Assembly: GCA_021802305.1 (NCBI GenBank)
Contig: JAKAAD010000034.1
Coordinates: 1 to 9,695 of the forward strand
Source: a bacterium
GTDB lineage: Bacteria > Chlamydiota > Chlamydiia > Chlamydiales > Rhabdochlamydiaceae
Direction of reading: 5' to 3'
Length of the DNA stretch: 9,695 nucleotides
The position numbers and the translations under genes are program-made. Positions 1-5,831 of the stretch are shown here, piece by piece. How positions within the stretch are numbered: position 1 is the first letter of the stretch; each line of letters begins with the position of its first letter. Under the pieces are notes generated by a model. The model worked only from the letters and a program-made list of their open reading frames with translations, was not told the origin of the DNA and did no database searches.

Positions 1-332
1 TTTACAAACATCTCTCTGCTCTCTTTACAAAAAACGGAGAAACTTTTTCTAAAGCTCTTGAAATCATCCAAGAAATCGATGCTCTTTTAGAATCTTCCTT
101 TGGGGGAATCGAGGCGGAAAAAGTACGCGGCATGGTGGAACAAGCCGCTTATTTAGAATATCAAGCAGAACTTTTGCGCCGTTCGGTGATGAAAAAACTC
201 GTGCAGTGCGAAGAAGAATTTCCTGCCCCTTCTTTTTACCAATGGGTGCGCGTTGTAGAAGAAATCGCAGAAATTGCAAAGCTTTCCGAAAAGTTAGCCA
301 ATCGGTTTAGGATGGTGCTCGAGCTGAAATAA
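1..332 (+). CDS. DUF47/PhoU-like phosphate transport accessory protein (3' end only)
   Basis: The gene enters from the left edge. The reading frame is open from position 3 and ends at TAA 330-332, so the last 109 residues are visible. They are mostly helical and charged, with heptad-like patterns and no membrane segment, as in the C-terminal half of DUF47 (TIGR00153) proteins, which resemble PhoU and are typically encoded next to PiT phosphate transporters. The stop codon overlaps the pitA start by one base (TAATG at 330-334), which implies translational coupling and a joint role in phosphate uptake. The Chlamydia trachomatis pair CT691/CT692 has, as I recall, the same arrangement. The family call rests mainly on this context plus the helical character, because the more diagnostic N-terminus lies outside the window. 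A short internal ATG at 132 is not the start. Confidence 0.72.
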   Translation, partial: YKHLSALFTKNGETFSKALEIIQEIDALLESSFGGIEAEKVRGMVEQAAYLEYQAELLRRSVMKKLVQCEEEFPAPSFYQWVRVVEEIAEIAKLSEKLANRFRMVLELK

Positions 333-1741
333 TGGATTCGGAATCGATCCTTACCTTTATCATCATTGCACTGGGATGTTACCTGGCATGGAACATCGGC
401 GCAAATGACGTCTCTAATGCCATGGGCACATCGGTTGGCTCTGGTGCATTGACGCTACGGCGTGCTGTTTATTTAGCTGCCTTATTGGAATTTTGCGGTG
501 CTTTTCTCGCAGGAGGAGAAGTGCTGGAAACCATCCAAAAAGGACTCATCTCCCCGGGGCATATCGCGTTCTCTCCTAAGATCTTAGTGCTCGGGATGGG
601 AGCATCTCTTCTTGGAACCGGTCTATGGCTACAGATTGCTACCTATTTTGGCTGGCCGGTTTCTACCACCCATGCAATTGTAGGCGGCATTCTCGGATTC
701 ACCGGAGTTGTTGGGGGATTCCACGCTATTCAATGGAAACCTGTACTTGTCATTACGATGAGCTGGGTCTTTTCTCCAGCAATTGCAGGGCTTTTCTCCT
801 TCGCTCTTTTTAGCTTGCTTCAAAAGCGCATTCTCTATGCACTCCGCCCTCTAGAAGCTGCGCAAAAGCTCCTTCCTTTTTTTACGTTTTTCTTTTTTGC
901 TACCTTCTCTTGGAATCTTCTCCTGGGAGGGTTTACCCATTGGAATGTGCACTTCTCTTCACTGCAAATCATTGGAATCAGTATGACCGCAGGAGGAATT
1001 GCAGGGATTCTTGCTTTTTTCTTCGCAAGAAAAACGCCCTCTGCTTCTTCAAAGAACGATTCTCCCTACACACTCATTAGCGTGCAAAAGGCATTGAAAC
1101 ATTTGCAACGCGTCAAGGCCACAGCAAATGACGGTCTGCATGAGCAAGTAGATGCTATTCTAGGAGAAGTACATGCGCTCTCAGGTCGATTACAAGAGAC
1201 CTGCTCGATCTCTTTACATGCTTCTGCCTACGTATCTGTAGAAGCCCTCTTTGCACGCCTTCAAATTCTCAGTGCCTGCTTCATTGCATTTGCTCATGGA
1301 GCAAATGACGTCGCAAATGCGATCGGTCCTCTTGCAGCAATTTTTCATGCACTTCCTCATTCCCCTGCGCTCTTACAACGCTCATCTTTTCTCCTTGCCA
1401 TGGGAGGATTTGGCATCGTTTTAGGTCTTGCGACGTGGGGATGGCGTGTGATTGAAACTGTAGGAAAAAAGATTACGCAACTTACCCCCACGCGAGGCTT
1501 TTGCGCAGAATTTGGAGCTGCGGCGACGATCCTCTTCGCCTCCAAATGCGGCCTCCCCATCTCAACGACCCATTGCCTCGTCGGAGCCATCCTAGGCGTT
1601 GGTCTTGCGCGTGGAATGCATGCTCTCAATTTGCATATGCTCAAAGAGATTCTTCTCTCTTGGGTGATTACGATTCCCGCAAGCACAGTCATGAGCGTTC
1701 TTGGCTTTTTTGCCCTCAAAGCATTGTTTGGCTCGTCTTGA
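332..1741 (+). CDS. pitA: Inorganic phosphate transporter, PiT family
   Basis: The predicted product is a 469-residue integral membrane cation/phosphate symporter. Both copies of the PiT internal repeat are visible. The first has GANDVSNAMG at residues 23-32 and PVSTTH at 109-114. The second has GANDVANAIGP from residue 323 and PISTTH at 409-414. The repeats sit in long hydrophobic stretches and are separated by a hydrophilic loop at about residues 230-300, which contains a helical, lysine-rich stretch. Length and architecture are normal for the family. The start ATG overlaps the stop of the DUF47 gene upstream, so the two are probably one transcript and one functional unit. The 3' end runs 26 bp into the convergent hemG gene, with no room for a separate terminator. 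It could transport a related oxyanion such as sulfate, but the DUF47 partner favours phosphate. Confidence 0.95.
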   Translation: MDSESILTFIIIALGCYLAWNIGANDVSNAMGTSVGSGALTLRRAVYLAALLEFCGAFLAGGEVLETIQKGLISPGHIAFSPKILVLGMGASLLGTGLWLQIATYFGWPVSTTHAIVGGILGFTGVVGGFHAIQWKPVLVITMSWVFSPAIAGLFSFALFSLLQKRILYALRPLEAAQKLLPFFTFFFFATFSWNLLLGGFTHWNVHFSSLQIIGISMTAGGIAGILAFFFARKTPSASSKNDSPYTLISVQKALKHLQRVKATANDGLHEQVDAILGEVHALSGRLQETCSISLHASAYVSVEALFARLQILSACFIAFAHGANDVANAIGPLAAIFHALPHSPALLQRSSFLLAMGGFGIVLGLATWGWRVIETVGKKITQLTPTRGFCAEFGAAATILFASKCGLPISTTHCLVGAILGVGLARGMHALNLHMLKEILLSWVITIPASTVMSVLGFFALKALFGSS

Positions 1742-3065
1742 CGCTTTGCTCTGCACGCAAAATACACGCATTGACGCCAATACCGTTCAAGTAATTGCCG
1801 ACAAGAAAACAGCGTGGGTATACCGTCGGAAACTTTTGTAGAAGAGCCGCCATCTTTTCTAAATGCCCAACCTCGTATTGCGGAAAGGCATCTCGTACGC
1901 GCTTTAACGAAATAGCTGTGGGAGTGCGTACAATGCCAAGATGCCTTTTCAAACCTCGAAGTGCAGCCTCTCTATAAAAATCATCTTCTCCTCCCTTGTC
2001 TTCAATGTACACTGTCAGACGCGTCTCCTTTGCCCGTTTGTTGTGCTCAGGGATCATCTGGGAATCAAAAATGACCCCCAAAATCTCTTCTTTCGCATAG
2101 GTAGGTATTAGGTATCCAAACCCATTCACGGATAAGAGAGCATCATTATATCCCACGTTTACAATAGCCATGCTCGTTTGGGGCGTTTGTTGGTACATGA
2201 TTTCAAACGATGCCAAGTTCTGTGAAAAGAGGCGCGCTGCTTCTCCCATAGGGAGTGCACAAAAGAGCGCATCTCCTCGAAATGTTTCCTCTTTCGTTCG
2301 CACGTAGACTTTTCTCTCTTTGCACTCTACAGATACTGCTTCTCGATGCCACAAATATTGTGCAGGAGTTTTTGTAAGCAATGCTCGGACGAGTTCTTCC
2401 ATCCCTCCTCGCAAAGAAAAGATCGCTTGCGCAGGAAATCCTTGTATTTCTTTTACAGATCGACGCAATTCTTTGAAAAATCCTTTCGTCACAGAACCAT
2501 ATTTTTCTTCCCACAATTTGAGCGTAGGAAAACAGGCGCGCACAGAAATCTTTCGCGCGTCTCCTCCAAAAATCCCCACAACCAAGGGATCGAAGAGGCG
2601 CATGGCCACATCGCGATTAAATCGCCTGGATACAAAATCCCAAACGGTCTCGTCTCCATGTACGACAGGTCGTTTCCATTCTGATAGAAATGCCGGAATG
2701 CACCCCTTCGTCAACGGTGAACCCAGAAAAGAGAGGAGATGATGAGGCAATCGCTTCAATGCCCCTGCAAACCATAGGTAGCGATGGGAAGAAGGTGGTG
2801 CAGAACAAAGAATTTGCTCTTTTAATCCGAGATCGAGTGCAAGCTGCAAAAGCGCACTGCATTGACTAATCCTAAATGTCCTTGGGCCTTTTTCGAAATG
2901 AAATCCAGCCGTATGATCTGTATGTAAAAGTCCGCCTGCGCGATTTGATGCTTCAAGCACGATAATTTCTGCAGATGGGTATGCTTTTGTAAGATACCAG
3001 GTTGTTGCAAGGCCTGAAATCCCTGCCCCCAAAACGATAATGCGCAGCGGATCGTTGGTTTGCAT
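1716..3065 (-). CDS. hemG: Protoporphyrinogen oxidase (oxygen-dependent, FAD)
   Basis: The predicted enzyme oxidises protoporphyrinogen IX to protoporphyrin IX in heme synthesis, using FAD and oxygen. It belongs to the HemY-type flavoprotein family, called hemG in Chlamydia. The N-terminus carries the dinucleotide-binding motif VLGAGISGLA followed by the acidic residue and GG of LEASNRAGG. Further family marks are GPRTFR, FDPLVVGIFGGD, FSLRGGMEEL, and a C-terminal second FAD-contacting segment containing LVGNYLNGIGVNACI. With ATG 3065 as start it has 449 residues, a usual length. An upstream in-frame GTG at 3074 is possible, but the ATG starts nearer the FAD motif and leaves 13 bp to the hemF start. 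Neither start has a strong Shine-Dalgarno sequence. The gene converges on pitA (26 bp overlap) and diverges from hemF, which supplies its substrate. Confidence 0.93.
   Translation of the reverse strand: MQTNDPLRIIVLGAGISGLATTWYLTKAYPSAEIIVLEASNRAGGLLHTDHTAGFHFEKGPRTFRISQCSALLQLALDLGLKEQILCSAPPSSHRYLWFAGALKRLPHHLLSFLGSPLTKGCIPAFLSEWKRPVVHGDETVWDFVSRRFNRDVAMRLFDPLVVGIFGGDARKISVRACFPTLKLWEEKYGSVTKGFFKELRRSVKEIQGFPAQAIFSLRGGMEELVRALLTKTPAQYLWHREAVSVECKERKVYVRTKEETFRGDALFCALPMGEAARLFSQNLASFEIMYQQTPQTSMAIVNVGYNDALLSVNGFGYLIPTYAKEEILGVIFDSQMIPEHNKRAKETRLTVYIEDKGGEDDFYREAALRGLKRHLGIVRTPTAISLKRVRDAFPQYEVGHLEKMAALLQKFPTVYPRCFLVGNYLNGIGVNACILRAEQSVKTSQTML
3014..3041 (+). promoter_or_regulatory. Candidate sigma70-type promoter for hemF inside hemG
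   Basis: CTGAAA at 3014-3019 and GATAAT at 3036-3041 are separated by 16 bases and lie within the 5' coding end of hemG on the opposite strand. Transcription would start near 3048, leaving a leader of about 31 bases with AGGAG before the hemF ATG. The hexamers match the consensus only in part, so this is a suggestion. Confidence 0.28.
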
Positions 3066-3078
3066 AGGAGTCACTCTA
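3066..3078. promoter_or_regulatory. 13 bp divergent start region with hemF Shine-Dalgarno and small palindrome
   Basis: Only 13 bases separate the preferred hemG ATG (minus strand, 3065-3063) from the hemF ATG (3079). They contain the hemF ribosome-binding site AGGAG (3066-3070) and a nine-base palindrome GAGTCACTC (3068-3076, central C). On the minus strand the same bases give AGAG at -9 to -12 from the hemG ATG, a weak ribosome-binding site. Both translation initiation regions therefore use complementary faces of one short sequence, and each leader is antisense to the other gene. Confidence 0.55.
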
Positions 3079-3939
3079 ATGAGCGCTGCGATTAAAAGAA
3101 AAGGGAGAATTGCAAAATTAATGCCCGATAATCCCTACAATGCCCCTAGTTCGTCAAAAGAACGGTTGCAAACGTTTTTACTTTCACTGCGCAAGGAAAT
3201 GATTGCGGCATTTGAATCACTTGAAGCTAAAGCGCGATTTCAAAAAACTGCATGGCAGTATCAAAAAGGCACGGGTGGCGGTGAGATAGCGCTTCTTCAT
3301 GGAGATGTCTTTGAAAAAGCAGCAGTCAATTGGTCTTGTGTCCAAGGAGAGGAATTTCCCGGAGAAGAGGCTTCCGGCCCTTTTTCTGCGTTTGGCGTCA
3401 GCCTCATCACTCACATGCAGAACCCTCATGCACCCACTGTACATTTTAATCTTCGATACATGGAAACACGCGAACGCTTTTGGTTTGGCGGAGGATATGA
3501 TCTTACGCCCATGGGTATCATCTACCCTGAAGACATCGAGCATTTTCATACTGTTGCAAAGAAAAGCGTAGATCCCTTTGGAAGCAATCTCTATGCTACC
3601 TTTGCACAAAATGCAAAGTCTTACTTTTTCCTCCCACATCGCAAAAAAGAACGGGGGGTCGGCGGGCTCTTTTTCGATCATTATCACAGTGGGAATACAG
3701 AACAAGACATTGCCCTTTGGATATCCATTGGCAACCATTTTTTGGAGGCCATCATGCCCATCTACCGAAGGCGCATCGCGCTTCCTTATTCTCCTGCGAT
3801 GAAAGAGACCCAGCTACAGCTTCGTGGGCATTATGTCGAATTCAATCTTCTCTACGATCGAGGCACGCGTTTTGGATTTTGCTCCGGAGGCAATCCTGAT
3901 GCCATTCTCTGTTCCATGCCACCACGAGCAACGTGGTAG
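3079..3939 (+). CDS. hemF: Coproporphyrinogen III oxidase, aerobic; C-terminus apparently shortened
   Basis: The predicted enzyme performs the oxygen-dependent double decarboxylation of coproporphyrinogen III to protoporphyrinogen IX, the substrate of the divergent hemG product. Family motifs occur in order: FGVSLITHMQNPHAP, WFGGGYDLTP at residues 135-144 (D141 corresponds to a conserved active-site Asp), RGVGGLFFDH at 192-201, and YVEFNLLYDRGT at 252-263. Start ATG 3079 is preferred because AGGAG at 3066-3070 lies 8 bases upstream, giving 286 residues. ATG 3040 would overlap hemG further, and ATG 3121 also remains possible. The protein ends at W286, directly after the conserved SMPP-x-x-x-W. 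Known HemF proteins continue about 25-30 residues further with a WxY...P...L..P..W tail. A tail-like segment of similar length lies in another frame just downstream (3936-4025). This could be a frameshift, a true shortening, or a sequencing error. Confidence 0.92.
   Translation: MSAAIKRKGRIAKLMPDNPYNAPSSSKERLQTFLLSLRKEMIAAFESLEAKARFQKTAWQYQKGTGGGEIALLHGDVFEKAAVNWSCVQGEEFPGEEASGPFSAFGVSLITHMQNPHAPTVHFNLRYMETRERFWFGGGYDLTPMGIIYPEDIEHFHTVAKKSVDPFGSNLYATFAQNAKSYFFLPHRKKERGVGGLFFDHYHSGNTEQDIALWISIGNHFLEAIMPIYRRRIALPYSPAMKETQLQLRGHYVEFNLLYDRGTRFGFCSGGNPDAILCSMPPRATW
3128..3157 (-). promoter_or_regulatory. Candidate sigma70-type promoter for hemG inside hemF
   Basis: On the minus strand TTGACG (3157-3152) and GATTAT (3133-3128) are 18 bases apart, within the 5' coding end of hemF. 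The start of transcription would be near 3121 and give a leader of about 55 bases before the hemG ATG. The -35 match is good and the -10 match is moderate. There is no direct evidence of use. Confidence 0.28.
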
Positions 3940-3951
3940 ATCGAGCTAAAC

Positions 3952-3997
3952 ATGGTCCTCCCTCCTTTGCCAAAGCAGATGGACCATTCCAATTTTT
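3952..3997 (+). terminator. Possible hemF terminator hairpin
   Basis: A seven-base perfect inverted repeat, ATGGTCC (3952-3958) and GGACCAT (3981-3987), encloses a 22-base loop that contains a smaller CTTTG-C-CAAAG palindrome. Five T residues follow at 3993-3997 after a five-base spacer. The long loop and spacer make it a weak intrinsic terminator. The region also overlaps a possible out-of-frame continuation of hemF. A second small hairpin, ACCACG-agcaa-CGTGGT (3921-3937), sits exactly at the hemF stop codon. Confidence 0.35.
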
Positions 3998-4029
3998 AGC
4001 GCATCTTGTTAAAAACCCATGTTAACTCA

Positions 4030-4058
4030 TTGCTTATTATTAGCTCTTGTACTACAAT
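4030..4058 (+). promoter_or_regulatory. Sigma70-type promoter of the M48 peptidase gene
   Basis: TTGCTT (4030-4035), a 17-base spacer, and TACAAT (4053-4058) form a good vegetative promoter. The expected transcription start, 6-8 bases past the -10 box, falls at about 4064-4066, on the ATG at 4065. The gene may therefore be read from a leaderless transcript, which fits the absence of a Shine-Dalgarno sequence. Confidence 0.5.
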
Positions 4059-4064
4059 TTTTGC

Positions 4065-5291
4065 ATGTCTGTGAGCACTCAGATTAATCAACGTTCCTTT
4101 TCTACACAATTTCTAGATTTTTGTTTACCGAGAAATCCCATTACCGGAAATCGTGGGCTTCACATCATTCCGCGCATATTTGAAAGATTTATCGAATTAT
4201 CTGCCGTTCCCAGGGTTTATCCTCCAAAAGATCCCTTGATCCTCATTAAACAAATTAATAAAAGCTCTAATGATTCTCCTAAGAAACCCATCGAAGAACA
4301 AATTAATAAAAGCTCTAATGATTCTCCTGAGAAGAAACACATCGATGATCTGCTAAAAGTGCCTATAACCAAGATGGCCTCCCTTTTTCAAAAAAGGCGG
4401 ATCGATACGTACAAATGCTATTTTGTGAATCAGGGAATCATCAACGCATATTCACTCGGCGGAAACATTGTCATCACTAACAATCTCATCCAACAAATCA
4501 ATAATGAATTTGATCTCATATGTACTTCTACTGATCCAGATCTCCCCATAACAACTACAAATATCTGCAAACAAATACGCACCCGCCTTCCAACTGTTCA
4601 AACAGCCTCACTTGAAACTGCACTAAACGAACCGCTTTCGACAGAAGATATCATTGCAGCAGTGCTAGCACATGAGATCGTCCATTCTGAATCGCGTGAT
4701 TCACTTGGTTTATTAGAAACAACTATGCTATTTAACGGATGCGTTACGGCAATTGCCTACTTTGGACAAGTATTTTTGTGTATGTTTTATTATAAAGTTT
4801 CTTTTAAAGCTGCAAGTATGGGAGTTTTTTTTGGAGATTTCTTCAAACATCTTTTGAATGTTTTACAGAAAGAGCTCGTAGCCGTTTTCGAAGATTCTTC
4901 AAGAATCAATAGAGATATCGTACACAAGATTGTAAAGCATTGCTTCATGATCCTCACTTTCCTCATTATTCCTTTCGGTGCAGCATTTTCATTTTTTTTA
5001 ATACATAACTATCTTCGTCGACAAAAGGAGCGGCGTTGTGATCTATATGCAATGGCCTTGATAAAGCAAGCCGGATACAACCCAGCTGCGATGGTTTGGT
5101 TTCTTAAACTACTGGATAAAATAGCTCCTAGCTCCCACTCCCTTGCCGATCAGATATTTACAGCCATTACAACCCATCCTATGAGCGAAGACCGTCTCCT
5201 TGACTGTGCTCGTCAATTCGAGAAAATTCAGAATGATGAGATTAAGATCTACGGCTCGACGCAAACCATTGTGCCGAAAACAACAGGTTAG
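4065..5291 (+). CDS. M48-family (HtpX/Ste24-like) zinc metallopeptidase-like membrane protein
   Basis: This 408-residue protein has the M48 signature. HEIVH at 203-207 follows the helix IIAAVLA and supplies two zinc-binding histidines and the catalytic Glu. ERRCD at 322-326 supplies the third ligand (E322), followed by AGYNPAA and a THP motif at 370-372. The N-terminal NPITG and the IINAYSLGGN segment are also M48-like. Two hydrophobic segments, at about 220-243 and 293-314, lie between the HExxH and the third ligand, as in HtpX. The two N-terminal helices of HtpX are absent and no signal peptide is evident. About 40 extra residues precede the STEDIIAAVLA helix. An in-frame 16-residue duplication lies near residues 63-94. 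The sequence is visibly richer in A/T than its neighbours and has its own promoter, so it is probably a lineage-specific gene. Substrate and topology are unknown. A TTG at 4047 is an alternative start. Confidence 0.82.
   Translation: MSVSTQINQRSFSTQFLDFCLPRNPITGNRGLHIIPRIFERFIELSAVPRVYPPKDPLILIKQINKSSNDSPKKPIEEQINKSSNDSPEKKHIDDLLKVPITKMASLFQKRRIDTYKCYFVNQGIINAYSLGGNIVITNNLIQQINNEFDLICTSTDPDLPITTTNICKQIRTRLPTVQTASLETALNEPLSTEDIIAAVLAHEIVHSESRDSLGLLETTMLFNGCVTAIAYFGQVFLCMFYYKVSFKAASMGVFFGDFFKHLLNVLQKELVAVFEDSSRINRDIVHKIVKHCFMILTFLIIPFGAAFSFFLIHNYLRRQKERRCDLYAMALIKQAGYNPAAMVWFLKLLDKIAPSSHSLADQIFTAITTHPMSEDRLLDCARQFEKIQNDEIKIYGSTQTIVPKTTG
4249..4344 (+). repeat. In-frame tandem duplication of about 48 bp within the M48 gene
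   Basis: A 32-base sequence is perfectly repeated at 4249-4280 and 4297-4328, with a period of 48 bases. Similarity continues for about 15 further bases with a three-base indel. Because 48 is a multiple of three, the frame is kept and the peptide QINKSSNDSP occurs twice (residues 63-72 and 79-88) in a polar, probably disordered linker. Perfect identity over 32 bases suggests a recent event. Confidence 0.93.
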
Positions 5292-5293
5292 GC

Positions 5294-5323
5294 TTGACCC
5301 TTTATGGCTAAACGCCCTATCCT
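5294..5323 (+). promoter_or_regulatory. Promoter of the rpmH-rnpA run
   Basis: TTGACC (5294-5299), an 18-base spacer and TATCCT (5318-5323) resemble a vegetative promoter directly downstream of the M48 stop codon. Transcription would begin near 5330. That leaves about 11 bases before the ATG at 5341, with no Shine-Dalgarno sequence for it, and about 27 before rpmH, which has GAGGG at 5343-5347. The -10 box lies between a GCCC/GGGC pair (5314-5317 and 5327-5330). Confidence 0.5.
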
Positions 5324-5340
5324 AGTGGGCAATTACCTAT

Positions 5341-5820
5341 ATGAGGGCATTTCTCAATGAAACGGACGTACCAACCAAGCAAAATCAAGAGACAGCGGAC
5401 CTTCGGATTTCGCAAGAGAATGAAAACCAAAGACGGGCGAAAGATTCTCAATCGACGCCGTCGCATTGGCTGCAGGGTCCTGAGCGCGTAAGCTCATCGT
5501 CTCTAAAATTTCCCAAATCTGCTCGCATGCGAAAACGGGGAGAATTTCGCGAATTCATGCAATCCAACAGGATCATTTCCGGGGAATGGATTCACATGCG
5601 CCATCGCTCCACTTCGGCAAGCGATCCAAAACTCGGCATTGCTGTGCCGAAACGTTTTGGCCATGCTCCTTTGAGAAATCGCTTCAAACGCGTCGTGCGC
5701 GCTGCGTTTTGTGCGACAAGAGCACATCTCCATCACCTGGAACTCTACATCTCGCCACGGAAATCCCCTATGGGAATCACTCTGCAATCTGTGGTAGAAG
5801 ATCTCAAAAAATTGTGGTAA
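5341..5820 (+). CDS. rnpA: Ribonuclease P protein component, N-terminally extended over rpmH
   Basis: The predicted product is the protein cofactor of RNase P, which with the RnpB RNA removes 5' leaders from tRNA precursors. The core (about residues 56-159) shows the conserved start [14 protein letters not shown], then [12 protein letters not shown] and the RNA-binding helix [13 protein letters not shown] at 111-123. The start is the puzzle. No ATG, GTG or TTG occurs in frame between ATG 5341 and ATG 5527 (M63), and M63 lies inside the conserved PKSAR-x-x-KR motif, so it is too late. Using ATG 5341 gives 159 residues, with about 55 extra polar N-terminal residues encoded by the whole of rpmH in another frame. 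The other choices are a rare start such as CTG 5470 or ATT 5407. ATG 5341 has no Shine-Dalgarno sequence and overlaps that of rpmH. The core identity is sure; the start is not. Confidence 0.9.
   Translation: MRAFLNETDVPTKQNQETADLRISQENENQRRAKDSQSTPSHWLQGPERVSSSSLKFPKSARMRKRGEFREFMQSNRIISGEWIHMRHRSTSASDPKLGIAVPKRFGHAPLRNRFKRVVRAAFCATRAHLHHLELYISPRKSPMGITLQSVVEDLKKLW
5357..5491 (+). CDS. rpmH: Ribosomal protein bL34
   Basis: This gene encodes a 44-residue, very basic large-subunit ribosomal protein. It begins [20 protein letters not shown] and contains [11 protein letters not shown] and [12 protein letters not shown], a full-length match to the bL34 pattern. Start ATG 5357 is set by the invariant [10 protein letters not shown]-terminus and is preceded by GAGGG at 5343-5347 with a nine-base spacer. 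The stop is TAA 5489-5491. It follows its own promoter-like sequence and is the first gene of a run continuing into rnpA, the usual bacterial neighbour. The entire gene also lies inside the open reading frame that extends rnpA upstream (+1-type overlap, see rnpA), so the same 135 bases may be translated in two frames. Confidence 0.98.
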   Translation: MKRTYQPSKIKRQRTFGFRKRMKTKDGRKILNRRRRIGCRVLSA

Positions 5821-5831
5821 TATCTCTCAAA

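Noticed and set aside
1357..1767. 136-residue open frame on the minus strand inside pitA
   Set aside because: It is antisense to conserved pitA codons, has no recognisable motif, and is best explained as a shadow of the transporter gene.
2320..2742. 140-residue open frame on the plus strand inside hemG
   Set aside because: It is antisense to the well-conserved hemG coding region, with no motifs and a Ser/Arg-rich composition typical of a shadow frame.
3040..3078. Upstream ATG at 3040 as the hemF start, adding 13 residues
   Set aside because: It has no ribosome-binding site and would overlap the hemG start, while ATG 3079 has AGGAG at an ideal distance.
3940..4064. Small RNA or tRNA in the hemF-M48 gap
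   Set aside because: No cloverleaf or tRNA arm consensus is visible. The content is accounted for by a weak hairpin, a possible hemF tail in another frame, and the M48 promoter.
5314..5330. GCCC/GGGC inverted repeat before rpmH as a terminator or operator
   Set aside because: The stem is only four bases, there is no T-run, and it straddles the likely -10 box. It could be an operator but the evidence is too thin to list.
5586..5831. N-terminal extension of the Tsr3-like protein back to ATG 5586
   Set aside because: This stretch is the rnpA coding sequence read in another frame. The encoded residues are low-quality and Cys/Ser-rich, and family similarity starts only after 5832.
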